DNA of 64,000 nucleotides from Nocardioides zhouii (GTDB lineage Bacteria > Actinomycetota > Actinomycetes > Propionibacteriales > Nocardioidaceae). Position 1 is the first letter of the stretch. Each line of letters opens with the position of its first letter. Location: positions 1-64,000 of the forward strand of contig NZ_SDWV01000024.1 in NCBI RefSeq assembly GCF_004137345.1. The letters are read 5' to 3'. This document shows, piece by piece, positions 54,944 to 63,281 of the stretch. The position numbers and the translations under genes are program-made. The notes under the pieces were generated by a model. That model was not told where the DNA came from. It was given only the letters and a program-made list of their open reading frames with translations, and searched no databases.

Positions 54944-56146
54944 TCATCTGGCACGTCGGCCGCCGCCGAACAGGCTCGCCGGTCGCACCGCCGTCGCGCC
55001 AAACCGACGGGTCGCACGGTCCACCGCGCGGTCGGCCTCGGCCCAGCCGTGCGCGGCCTCCCCCAGCACGAGCTGGCGGTGCACGGTGGCGCGCGGAACC
55101 AGTCCCTCGACGCGTACGCCGACGAGCCGCAGGCGCGCCCGCTGCAGGCCGAGCGCGTCGTAGAGGCGGGTCACCGCGCGGTGGATCTCGACGGTCACGT
55201 CGGTGGCCTCGGGCTGGGTGCGCGAGCGGGTGATCGTGGTGAAGTCGGCGAAACGGACCTTGAGGGTCATCGTCCGACCCGCCACGCCGGCGACCCGCAT
55301 CCGACCGGCCACCCGCGCGGAAAGACGCAGCAGCTCGCGGACGATCACCTCGCGGTCGTCGGTGTCGCGCGCGAAGGTCTCGTCCGCCCCCATCGAGCGC
55401 TCGGGCTCGTACGGCCCGGCCCGCGGCGCCAGCTCGCTGCGGTCGGTGCCCCACGCCAGGTGGTGGAGCTCGCGGCCGAGGTGGCCGCCGACCGCGCGTT
55501 GCAGCGTGCCGAGCGGGGTGTGCGCGACGTCGCCCACGGTGATCAGGCCGAAGCGTTTTAGCAGCGCCTGCGTCTTCTCCCCCACGCCGTAGAGCTCACC
55601 GACGTCGAGCGGGTGGAGGAAGGAGGTCACCTCGGCCGGCGGCACGACGATCACGCCGTCGGGCTTGGCCCGCCTGCTGGCCAGCTTGGCCACCGACACG
55701 GACGCCGCCACGCCGACGGAGCAGGTGATGCCCTGCTCGTCGTGGATGGTGGAGCGCAGCCGCTCGGCGATCCGGACGGGCGACCCCAGCCGGCGCGTGG
55801 AGCCGCGCACGTCGAGGAATGCCTCGTCCAGCGAGATCGCCTCCACGAGAGGAGTGACCTCTCGGAAGGTCTCCATCACCGAGGCGGACACGCTCGTGAA
55901 CGTCGCGTAGTCGGGCTCGAGGACGACGACGTGCGGGCACAACCTGCGTACTCGCGTCATCGGCAGCGCCGAGCGGACGCCGTAGCGGCGGGCGATGTAG
56001 TTGGCGGCCAGCACCACCCCCCGCCCGCTCCCCCCGACCACCACGGGCTGGTCGACGAGGTCGGGACGTTCGCGCAGCGCGACGGAGGCGTAGAACGCGT
56101 CCATGTCGACGTGCAGGATCGGTGTGACGACCCGGTCGTCGGTCAT
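54944..56146 (-). CDS. dinB: DNA polymerase IV (DinB)
   Basis: This 400-residue Y-family polymerase copies past DNA damage at the cost of fidelity. The catalytic acids are D14 and D16 (HVDMDAFYASV) and D107/E108 (ISLDEAFLDV). The helix-hairpin-helix region (GVGEKTQALLKRFG) and the little finger domain with TLKVRFADFTTITRS follow. The C-terminus FGGGRRAR lacks a clear QLxLF clamp motif, though ASLF may stand in. It follows the methyltransferase by 21 bp and is the last gene of the SOS cassette. Confidence 0.93.
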   Translation of the reverse strand: MTDDRVVTPILHVDMDAFYASVALRERPDLVDQPVVVGGSGRGVVLAANYIARRYGVRSALPMTRVRRLCPHVVVLEPDYATFTSVSASVMETFREVTPLVEAISLDEAFLDVRGSTRRLGSPVRIAERLRSTIHDEQGITCSVGVAASVSVAKLASRRAKPDGVIVVPPAEVTSFLHPLDVGELYGVGEKTQALLKRFGLITVGDVAHTPLGTLQRAVGGHLGRELHHLAWGTDRSELAPRAGPYEPERSMGADETFARDTDDREVIVRELLRLSARVAGRMRVAGVAGRTMTLKVRFADFTTITRSRTQPEATDVTVEIHRAVTRLYDALGLQRARLRLVGVRVEGLVPRATVHRQLVLGEAAHGWAEADRAVDRATRRFGATAVRPASLFGGGRRAR

Positions 56147-56167
56147 CGCGGCGCGCCGCGACGGAGG

Positions 56168-56932
56168 TCAGCGGCGGGCGATGACGTGCAGCTGCGCGGC
56201 GAGCGGGAGGTACTCGGGGCGGGTGGCCACGGCTCGCTCGAGCTCGACGAGGGCAGCGGACGCCCCCGGCTCGAGGTCGAGGAGGTTGCCAGGCACGAGG
56301 TCGGCGAAGACGCGTACGCCCTGGACGGACGCGGGCTGCAGCCCGGCCGCGGCGAGGAGGTCGACGACCTCGTCGTGCGTGAAGCGGCGTCCGCCCCGGC
56401 CGGTGGTGCCGGGCGAGCCGGTGGTCGAGTCGCCGTCGAGGAGCTCGCGGGCGGCCTGGAAGTGACCGGCCATCGCGCGCGCCACCACGGCCGCGTGCCG
56501 CTGGGCGACGAGCAGGCTGAGGTGCCCACCGGGGCGTAGCACGCCGGCGATGGCCGCCAGCGAGGCCGCGGGGTCGTCGACCATCTCGAGCACGCCGTGG
56601 CAGAGCACCAGGTCGGCCTGGTCGACCAGACCGGGCAGGTCGGACAGGTCGCCCTGCTGACCGGTGACCCGGTCGGCGACGCCGCGCTCGCGGGCGCGGC
56701 GGTCGAGGGAGGCGAGCGCATCGGGGCTGGGGTCGATGACCTGGACCGTGTGGCCGAGCTCGGCCAGCGGCACCGCGAACCCACCCGTGCCGCCACCGAT
56801 GTCGACGATGCGGGCCTGCTCGTCGAAGGCGCCGGGCTCGTCCAGCAGCCGGCGTACGCCGTCCCACGCCACGCCCGTGCGGACGGACTGGCGGCGCTCG
56901 CTGGCAGGAGGGCTGGCAGGGGTCTGCGACAT
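56168..56932 (-). CDS. Class I SAM-dependent methyltransferase
   Basis: This 254-residue protein has a Rossmann methyltransferase fold with motif I VDIGGGTGGFAVPLAE at about 42-57, the acidic residue after strand 2 (VIDPSPDAL), a motif II region DLVLCHGVLEMVDD, and GGHLSLLVA. The substrate is unknown. ATG 56932 is 7 nt after TAGGGT with no ribosome binding site, so it may also be expressed separately from dnaE2. It lies 37 bp after dnaE2 and 21 bp before dinB. CmoM- or SmtA-like tRNA modification is one possibility. Confidence 0.8.
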   Translation of the reverse strand: MSQTPASPPASERRQSVRTGVAWDGVRRLLDEPGAFDEQARIVDIGGGTGGFAVPLAELGHTVQVIDPSPDALASLDRRARERGVADRVTGQQGDLSDLPGLVDQADLVLCHGVLEMVDDPAASLAAIAGVLRPGGHLSLLVAQRHAAVVARAMAGHFQAARELLDGDSTTGSPGTTGRGGRRFTHDEVVDLLAAAGLQPASVQGVRVFADLVPGNLLDLEPGASAALVELERAVATRPEYLPLAAQLHVIARR

Positions 56933-56939
56933 GGCAGCA

Positions 56940-56945
56940 ACCCTA
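56940..56945 (-). promoter_or_regulatory. -10 element (TAGGGT) of the methyltransferase gene
   Basis: TAGGGT on the minus strand ends 7 nt before ATG 56932. It would give a leaderless message for methyltransferase and dinB independent of the SOS promoter. Confidence 0.45.
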
Positions 56946-56969
56946 GTGGGCGGGGCGGGCAGGCCTGTC

Positions 56970-59900
56970 TCATCCCGGACTCCCCGGACTGCGGTGCCAC
57001 AGCTTGCGGGCGACGTCCTTGGCCGGGTCGCCTGCCGGCTTGATGTCGGAGTAGGGCGACATCTGGAACCCGCTGGTGTGGACGAGCACGCGCCGCCGCT
57101 CGGGCTGATCCCCGGCGGGCTCGCGCACCGTTGCCAGCTCGGCACGGACCAGCTCGAGGCCCTCGTCGTCGGTGCGGCCCCGCTGCCACAGCGTGTACAG
57201 GGCGGGCAGCTCCCAGGCGCCGGTGGCTCGCAGCGAGACGCCTCGCGGACCGGTGCGCCGCAGCTCGCCGCGCACCACCAGCAGCCAGGACGAGAAGACC
57301 GTCGAGGCGTACGGCCCCTGCGCGTCCTCGAAGAACGTCGCGTCGACCGGGCCGGTGCCGTCGTCGAGGGTGAGGAACACGACGCGGCGGCCGGACTTGA
57401 TCGGTGGCGTCTGGGTCGCGACCTTCACCCCTGCCACCAGCAGCTCGGACCGGCTGCGGCGGCGCAGGAGGTCGCGGCTGCGGGTCACGCCGAGTGCGTC
57501 GAGGAACGGGTCGTAGGAGGTGATGCCGTGCTGACTCACGTCGAGGCCGAGGATCTCGAGCTCGGCGCGCATCCGCTCCAGGGTGGTCATCTCGGGGAGG
57601 CCGGAGGGACGCTCCCCCGGCTCGCCGGGCTCGTCGCCCAGCCGGAGGGTGAGCTGCACCGACTCGGCCGCGGCCACCGGGCGCGCGGCCCGCGACTGCG
57701 CGGCCGCCCGCGCCCACACTCCCCCGTCGGCCCGGGAGTGGCGCTCGGTCGGCTCGGAACCCGACCGGACGGCCGGGTCGGAGCTGTTGCGGGCAGCGGC
57801 GTCGGTGGCAGTCGCCGCGGCCGGCAGCGGCGTACGACGACTCGAGAGCCCGCGCCCGCGGCCGCGCGAGGTGCGGTCGACCGAGCGCGCGAGCAGGTCG
57901 AGCTCGGCCACCTGCAGCAGCAGGTCGCGCCGGGTGACCCGACCGCGCCGGTGCACCGCCTGGTCGCCCGACCCGATCGCGTACACACCGTCGAACCCGC
58001 CGGCGAGCACCAGCCGCTCGAGCACCGGCCGTGAGACGCGGGCGCGGTGGAAGAAGTCGGAGAGCGAGACGTAGGGCCCGCCGCCGCGCGCCTCGACGAT
58101 CCGCGCGACCTCGGCCCCGCTGATGCCCTTGACGTCGGTGAGCGAGAGCCGGATCGCGTGGGCCTCCTCGCGCTCCCCGCGCTCCACGACGTACGACGCC
58201 GCGCTGGCGTTGACGTCGAGACCGAGCACCCCGACCCCGAACTGTCGCGCGTCGTCGAGGATCAGGCGCTTGGGATACATGCCGGGGTCGTGGGTGAGGA
58301 CGCCGGAGAGGAAGTGAGCCGGCCAGTGCGCCTTGAGCCACGCCGACTGGAAGGTCGGGAGGGCGAAGGCGGCGGCGTGGGCCTTGCAGAAGCCGAACGA
58401 GGCGAAGGCCTCGAGCACCTTCCAGACCTGCTCGACGAGCGCGAGGTCGTAGCCCTGCGCCAGGGCACGCGGGAAGAACCACGCCCGGGTCGTCGCCATC
58501 CCCTCGGTGTCGCCGAGCGCGCGCCGCCGCTCGTCGCCCTCGGCGTAGGAGACACCGCCGAAGCAGGCGATCATCTCGATGACCTGCTCGTGGAAGACCA
58601 CCACGCCACGGGTCTGCTCGAGGATCGGGCGGAGGTCGTCGTGGAGGTAGTGGGCGGTGGTCCACCCCTGCTTGACCTCGAGATAGGGGGTGATCATGTC
58701 GCTCTTCACCGGGCCGGGCCGGAAGAGCGAGATGTCGGTGATGATGTCGTCGAAGCTCTCGATACCGGACTTGCCGACGAGCTCGCGCTGGCCGGGCGAC
58801 TCGATCTGGAAGACGCCGAGCGTCTTCGCACTGCTGATCATGGCGTAGGTCGTCGGGTCGTCGAAGGGCACCTGCGCCTCGTCGTCGAGGTCGAGGCGCA
58901 CGCCGTCGACCCGCTCGACCTCGGCGACGGCGTGGGCCATCGCCGACTGCATCCGGATGCCGAGCACGTCGAGCTTGAGCAGGCCGAGCTCCTCGACGTC
59001 GTCCTTGTCGAACTGGCTCATCGGGAAGCCGGCCCACGACGCCTCGACCGGCGTGCGGTCGAGGAGCGTGTCGTCGGACAGCAGCACCCCGCAGGGGTGC
59101 ATCGCGATGTGGCGCGGCAGCCCGTCGAGCCGCTCGACCAGGCCGAAGAAGGTGTCGAGCTCGCCGTCGCCGAGGCCGGTGACGCGCAGCTCGGGCAGGT
59201 CGCGCAGCGCCAGCCGGGCGTCGCGGGCGCGGATGTGCGGGAACGCCTTGGCGATGGCGTCGATCTCGCCCGGCGGCATGCCCAGCGCGGCGCCGACGTC
59301 GCGGACGGCGTGGCGGACGCGGTAGGTGTCCATCATCGACACGGCCGCGCACCGCTCGCCGCCGTAGCGGTCGAGGATCGCGCGGTAGACCTCCTCGCGC
59401 CGCGCGGACTCGACGTCGACGTCGATGTCGGGCAGCGAGGCGCGGCGTACGGACAGGAAGCGCTCCATCAGCAGGCCGTGGCGGATCGGGTCGACCCCGG
59501 AGATGGCGAGCAGGTAGTTGACCAGGCTGCCGGCGCCCGACCCGCGCGCCGCCCGGCGGATGCCCATCCGGCCGATCAGGTCGGTGACGTCGGCGACGGT
59601 GAGGAAGTAGGACGCGTAGCCCAGGATGCGGATCGTCTCGAGCTCGTCGTCGAGGCGCTTCCAGACCACCGCCATCGGACCGTTGCCGTAGCGCGCCCCG
59701 ATCGCGGCCTCGCAGCGACCGCGCAGCGCGAGGTCGGCGGTCGGGGCACGGGTGTCGGAGAGGGCGAACTCGGGGAAGTGCACCTCGCCGATGCCGAGGT
59801 CGGTGCGCGGGTCGAGCGCGCACCGGTCGGCCACCACCCGGGTGCGGGCGAGCAGCCTCCTCGCCTCCACCTCGCCGTCGCCGAGGCCGGCCAGCCGGCA

Positions 59901-60755
59901 GATCTCCTCGGCGACCTCGTGCATCTGCTTGCCGGACTTGAGGAAGCCCTCCGCGTTGCCCCGACTCCCGCCGGGACCCACATCGCGCAGGTGGGAGGAG
60001 CCGAGCGGCACCAGCCGCCGGGCTGCGTCGAGGACGTCGACGGTCGGGGCGTCGAGCCGGTCGGCGTAGCGCACGCTGTTGGTCAGGACCGTGGTCACCC
60101 CCGCCGTCCGGGCGATGCCGGCCATCCGGGCGGCGTGCGGCGAGGTGCCCGGCCCCCAGTCCCCCGCCCGGCCGCCGAGCCGGTGTGACACGAGCTCGAC
60201 GACGAGGTTGTCGCGGGGCAGCACCTCGAGCCACGGGGCGATCGCGGCCAGGCCCAGGTCGTCGCGTCGCCGGGTCGCGGCCGAGCCGAGATCCGACGAC
60301 GGTCCCAGCAGCACCACGACGTCGCCACCGCCCAGGTGCGGCGCCAGCAGGTCGACCGTGGCGACCGGACGCCCGCGCTCGCCCGCGAGGTGGACGGACG
60401 AGACCATCCGGCACAGCGCGGCCCAGCCCGCCTTCCCGCTGGCCAGGAACGTCACCCGCTGGTCCGCAGGCTCGCGGACCGCGCCACCCCGCACGGGCGT
60501 ACGACGCTGGGCCGGCGCGGGTCCGGAGCCACCCGGCGCCAGCGCCAGGTCGACGCCCAGCACCGGCCGGATCCCGACTCGCCGCGCCGCGCGCACGAAC
60601 CTCACGGCACCATAGGTGCCGTCGCGGTCGGTGAGCGCGAGCGTGTCCATCTCCTGCTCGGCGGCCCGCTCCACCAGCGCGTGCGGGTGGGACGCGCCGT
60701 ACTGGAGGGAGTAGCCCGAGGCGACATGGAGATGGACGAACGGGTCAGGCGACAC
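56970..60755 (-). CDS. dnaE2: Error-prone DNA polymerase DnaE2
   Basis: DnaE2 is the inducible, mutagenic paralog of the replicative alpha subunit. The 1261-residue protein has a PHP domain (HLHVASGYSLQYGAS at 8-22, with the usual His ligands reduced), GSGAGSLVNY and the catalytic Asp triad in LPDIDVDVES (442-447). A helix-hairpin-helix and an OB fold (ELLVAGVKVATQTPP) lie toward the end. GTG 60755 overlaps the HEPN stop by 11 bp. A LexA box precedes the cassette. No imuA' or imuB is adjacent. Confidence 0.94.
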   Translation of the reverse strand: MSPDPFVHLHVASGYSLQYGASHPHALVERAAEQEMDTLALTDRDGTYGAVRFVRAARRVGIRPVLGVDLALAPGGSGPAPAQRRTPVRGGAVREPADQRVTFLASGKAGWAALCRMVSSVHLAGERGRPVATVDLLAPHLGGGDVVVLLGPSSDLGSAATRRRDDLGLAAIAPWLEVLPRDNLVVELVSHRLGGRAGDWGPGTSPHAARMAGIARTAGVTTVLTNSVRYADRLDAPTVDVLDAARRLVPLGSSHLRDVGPGGSRGNAEGFLKSGKQMHEVAEEICRLAGLGDGEVEARRLLARTRVVADRCALDPRTDLGIGEVHFPEFALSDTRAPTADLALRGRCEAAIGARYGNGPMAVVWKRLDDELETIRILGYASYFLTVADVTDLIGRMGIRRAARGSGAGSLVNYLLAISGVDPIRHGLLMERFLSVRRASLPDIDVDVESARREEVYRAILDRYGGERCAAVSMMDTYRVRHAVRDVGAALGMPPGEIDAIAKAFPHIRARDARLALRDLPELRVTGLGDGELDTFFGLVERLDGLPRHIAMHPCGVLLSDDTLLDRTPVEASWAGFPMSQFDKDDVEELGLLKLDVLGIRMQSAMAHAVAEVERVDGVRLDLDDEAQVPFDDPTTYAMISSAKTLGVFQIESPGQRELVGKSGIESFDDIITDISLFRPGPVKSDMITPYLEVKQGWTTAHYLHDDLRPILEQTRGVVVFHEQVIEMIACFGGVSYAEGDERRRALGDTEGMATTRAWFFPRALAQGYDLALVEQVWKVLEAFASFGFCKAHAAAFALPTFQSAWLKAHWPAHFLSGVLTHDPGMYPKRLILDDARQFGVGVLGLDVNASAASYVVERGEREEAHAIRLSLTDVKGISGAEVARIVEARGGGPYVSLSDFFHRARVSRPVLERLVLAGGFDGVYAIGSGDQAVHRRGRVTRRDLLLQVAELDLLARSVDRTSRGRGRGLSSRRTPLPAAATATDAAARNSSDPAVRSGSEPTERHSRADGGVWARAAAQSRAARPVAAAESVQLTLRLGDEPGEPGERPSGLPEMTTLERMRAELEILGLDVSQHGITSYDPFLDALGVTRSRDLLRRRSRSELLVAGVKVATQTPPIKSGRRVVFLTLDDGTGPVDATFFEDAQGPYASTVFSSWLLVVRGELRRTGPRGVSLRATGAWELPALYTLWQRGRTDDEGLELVRAELATVREPAGDQPERRRVLVHTSGFQMSPYSDIKPAGDPAKDVARKLWHRSPGSPG

Positions 60756-61149
60756 TGGCGTGGGGCACCAGCCCGAGCGCCTGCTCGATGACGGCCAGGA
60801 ACCGATCGGCGTCGCGAACCAGGTCGTCGGCCTCGCGCTCGCTGACCGCGCGGGTCGAGCCGGCCTCCGCAGCCGCGCGCTTGGCCGCACCGGCGGCGAA
60901 GAAGCTCGCCCACTCGGAGAGCTCGGGGGCGACCTCGGCGAGGAGCACCCACGCGTTCTTCTGGCGTCGGCCCCGGGGTGCGGGCCGCGCCCGGGCGGCG
61001 AGCAGGGCAGCCGCCGCGCACAGCGCCGCGACGTGGGCGCAGGCATAGCGGGTGGGCACGTCGCGCGCCGTGATCGCATCGCGCAGCGAGGTCGCGGACC
61101 GCTCGAGGTAGGAGTGGGCGGTGGCCGGGAGCATGTGGGGTCCCATCAC
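60745..61149 (-). CDS. SAV_6107-family HEPN domain protein
   Basis: This 134-residue all-helical protein matches the SAV_6107 HEPN family, which is linked with DnaE2 in actinobacteria. The HEPN nuclease motif Rx4H is present: R34-YACA-H39. HEPN proteins are often RNases or nucleotidyltransferase partners. ATG 61149 (or the next ATG) starts 10 bp after the DUF6504 stop, and the end overlaps dnaE2. It is therefore made with the SOS polymerase. RNA cleavage during DNA damage is possible but not shown. Confidence 0.8.
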   Translation of the reverse strand: MMGPHMLPATAHSYLERSATSLRDAITARDVPTRYACAHVAALCAAAALLAARARPAPRGRRQKNAWVLLAEVAPELSEWASFFAAGAAKRAAAEAGSTRAVSEREADDLVRDADRFLAVIEQALGLVPHASVA

Positions 61150-61158
61150 GTCACTCCC

Positions 61159-61476
61159 TCAGTCCTGGCAGCCGACGAGCTGCCACCCGTCGGTCCAGTC
61201 GAAGGACAGGTCGAAGACGCCGTAGGTCTCGGTGTCGACGACCTGGATCCCGCGCCCTGCCTCGACGCGCCACAGCTCACGCTCCGCGACCAGGTCGGCG
61301 GCAGCACCGTCGCGGGCGGACCCGCTGTCGGTGCCAGTGCCCTGCCACCACGGGCCGGTCTCCACCCAGTGCGCGACCACGGCACGCACCTTCCACAGTC
61401 GGCCCCGCCACAGGAACTGGTCGGGGTCCTCCGCCTCGCCTCGTCGCACCTCGACGGGGTCGTCGTACTGCCTCAT
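61159..61476 (-). CDS. DUF6504-like protein, first gene of the SOS cassette
   Basis: The 105-residue protein starts MRQYDDPVEVRRG and includes FLWRGRLWKVRAVVAHWVET and the ending GVFDLSFDWTDGWQLVG, as in DUF6504 proteins found before dnaE2. No function is known. ATG 61476 has AGGAGG 5 nt upstream. A LexA box lies 80 bp before the start. It is followed by the HEPN gene after 9 bp. Confidence 0.78.
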   Translation of the reverse strand: MRQYDDPVEVRRGEAEDPDQFLWRGRLWKVRAVVAHWVETGPWWQGTGTDSGSARDGAAADLVAERELWRVEAGRGIQVVDTETYGVFDLSFDWTDGWQLVGCQD

Positions 61477-61555
61477 CGCGCCTCCTCGACACATCACCGA
61501 CCCCGGGCCGACCCGGGCGGGGATGGGGGTCGAGGTCACCGCCACCCGGGTCGCA

Positions 61556-61571
61556 TCGAACATCTGTTCGA
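61556..61571 (-). promoter_or_regulatory. LexA (SOS) box
   Basis: TCGAAC-ATCT-GTTCGA is a perfect match to the actinobacterial SOS consensus TCGAACnnnnGTTCGA. It lies 80 bp before the DUF6504 start, on the promoter side of the dnaE2 cassette. Only one such box was found in the window. Confidence 0.93.
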
Positions 61572-61652
61572 ACAGCACGAACGTTACTACCGACTACCGA
61601 CAGCGCGTCAAGGGCTGGCGGCCGGATGTGGAGAAGTGCGGCTGGGTGCGGC

Positions 61653-62120
61653 TCAGACGTCGCGCAGGTAGGCCGTGGTCTCGCGCTGCCAGAGGAAGAA
61701 CGAGAGCACCAGGCCCTCGATGATGATGAGGGCGGACAGCACCACGAAGACCGCCGGCAGGTGGGCGTCGATGCAGACTGCGCCGACCAGCACGCCGACG
61801 CCCGCGGTGGCGGTGAGCACCAGCCGGGTCCAGCCGTGGCCGCCGAGGAAGAACGAGGCGAGGACCATCGCGAGCAGGCCGAAGCCGACGAAGGCGACGA
61901 TCGCCAGGGCCACGAAGCCGGGGACGATCGGGCTGTCCCGGAGCTGGTCGATGCCGCCCTGGGCCAGGATCTCCTGGGCCGACGGGTTGCCCTCGGCCCA
62001 GCCGAGGACGACCTCGTCGAGCAGCAGCCAGATCAGCACCGCGATCACGCCGGAGGTGGCGACGATCAGGCCCAGCATGCGCACGCTGTTGACCACGGAC
62101 CCGGGCACATCACGCGCCAT
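61653..62120 (-). CDS. Four-helix membrane protein of unknown function
   Basis: This 155-residue protein has helices at about 15-35, 66-90, 98-115 and 120-142 (VVLSALIIIEGLVLSFFLW), with a short acidic loop between helices 1 and 2. I do not recognise the family. ATG 62120 has AGGGAG 9 nt upstream. It is divergent from the ybaK-like gene, with 47 bp between their starts. Confidence 0.65.
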   Translation of the reverse strand: MARDVPGSVVNSVRMLGLIVATSGVIAVLIWLLLDEVVLGWAEGNPSAQEILAQGGIDQLRDSPIVPGFVALAIVAFVGFGLLAMVLASFFLGGHGWTRLVLTATAGVGVLVGAVCIDAHLPAVFVVLSALIIIEGLVLSFFLWQRETTAYLRDV

Positions 62121-62155
62121 TCCTGCACTCCCTGAGGATCGTCGGTTGTCGTCGC

Positions 62156-62161
62156 TAGGCT
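62156..62161 (+). promoter_or_regulatory. -10 element (TAGGCT) of the second ybaK-like gene
   Basis: TAGGCT ends 6 nt before ATG 62168, consistent with a leaderless transcript. No ribosome binding site is present in the 6 nt. Confidence 0.6.
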
Positions 62162-62167
62162 CGCATC

Positions 62168-62653
62168 ATGCCGACCGAGCACGCATCCATCACCTCATTT
62201 CGAGGCGAGCTCACCCGCCGCGGTGGGACGGGTGACGTGGTCATCCTGCCCGACAGCGCCCACACCGCCGCACTTGCCGCGGCCGCGCTGGGCTGCGAGG
62301 TCGGTGCGATCGCCAACAGCCTGCTCTTCGACGCCGGCGGCGAGCCGGTCCTGATCCTCACCTCGGGCGCCCACCGGGTCGACACCGCGGCCGCTGCCGA
62401 GCGCATCGGCGTGGGCAGGTTGAAGCGCGCGGACCCCGAGTTCGTACGCCGGCACACCGGGCAGGTCATCGGCGGCGTCTCCCCCCTCGACCATCCCGCC
62501 CCGGTCCGCACCTGGATCGACCCGTGGCTGCGACAGCACCCCGTCGTCTGGGCCGCCGCCGGCCACCCGGCCGCGGTCTTCTCCACGACGTACGACGAGC
62601 TGGTCGCGATGACCGGCGCCGTCGAGGTCGAGGTCGGCCCCAAGGCCGACTGA
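62168..62653 (+). CDS. YbaK/EbsC-type aminoacyl-tRNA editing protein
   Basis: This 161-residue protein has the YbaK/EbsC fold: HTAALAAAALGCEVGAIANS, the SLLFDAGGEPVLILTSG strand pair, HTGQVIGGVSPLDHP and a C-terminal VWAAAGHPAAVFSTTY. It is closer to the stand-alone editing domains of this family than to ybaK at 18713. Substrate tRNA is uncertain. It is followed by DUF4126 after 12 bp. Confidence 0.82.
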   Translation: MPTEHASITSFRGELTRRGGTGDVVILPDSAHTAALAAAALGCEVGAIANSLLFDAGGEPVLILTSGAHRVDTAAAAERIGVGRLKRADPEFVRRHTGQVIGGVSPLDHPAPVRTWIDPWLRQHPVVWAAAGHPAAVFSTTYDELVAMTGAVEVEVGPKAD

Positions 62654-62665
62654 GAGGATCACCCC

Positions 62666-63256
62666 GTGGACGCACTGGCACTCACCTTCTCCAGCGGCTG
62701 GGCGAGCGGCATCAACGCCTACCTCGTCGTCCTCGTCATGGGCCTCGCCGACAGGTTCGGCTCGTTCACCGACGTCCCCGACGTGCTCGCGCGCTGGGAC
62801 GTGCTGGCGGTGGCCGCCTTGCTGTACTCGATGGAATTCATCGCCGACAAGATCCCGTTCATCGACTCGACCTGGGACGCGATCTCGACGGCGATCCGGC
62901 CGACGGCCGGCGCCGTCATCGGCGTCCTGCTCGCCGGCGACGCCTCCTCGCTCGACCAGGCGGTGCTCGGGGTCGTGGGCGGCGGCACAGCGCTGCTGAG
63001 CCACCTGGTCAAGGCCGGCGGACGCCTCGCCATCAACTCCTCGCCGGAGCCGGCGAGCAACATCGTGGCCAGCCTGACCGAGGACGCGGCTGTCCTCGGG
63101 GTCGTGTGGTTCGCCCTCGACCACCCGGAGGCCGCCGCCGCGATCGCCGGGGTGCTGCTCCTCCTCGGCCTGGTGATGCTGTTCTTCGTCGGGCGGCTGG
63201 TCCGTCGCGGCTGGCGGCGCTGGAAGAAGAAGGGCCCGATCCACCAGACGGCCTGA
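62666..63256 (+). CDS. DUF4126 membrane protein
   Basis: This 196-residue protein has about five helices. The N-terminus TFSSGWASGINAYLVVLVMG and the loop DKIPFIDSTWDAI match DUF4126. The end is basic (RRGWRRWKKKGP). Function is unknown. GTG 62666 is 12 bp after the previous stop, with a GAGAGG about 9 nt upstream. Confidence 0.82.
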   Translation: MDALALTFSSGWASGINAYLVVLVMGLADRFGSFTDVPDVLARWDVLAVAALLYSMEFIADKIPFIDSTWDAISTAIRPTAGAVIGVLLAGDASSLDQAVLGVVGGGTALLSHLVKAGGRLAINSSPEPASNIVASLTEDAAVLGVVWFALDHPEAAAAIAGVLLLLGLVMLFFVGRLVRRGWRRWKKKGPIHQTA

Positions 63257-63269
63257 CCACCGCGGGACC

Positions 63270-63275
63270 TAGGGT
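63270..63275 (+). promoter_or_regulatory. -10 element (TAGGGT) of the FAD oxidoreductase gene
   Basis: TAGGGT ends 6 nt before GTG 63282, giving a probable leaderless start. It lies in the 25-bp gap after DUF4126. Confidence 0.55.
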
Positions 63276-63281
63276 TCCCCC

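Noticed and set aside
56143-60414. 1400-codon frame on the minus strand overlapping dnaE2 and the methyltransferase
   Set aside because: It is a shifted frame across two well-defined genes, rich in Arg/Pro/Ala, without recognisable domains.
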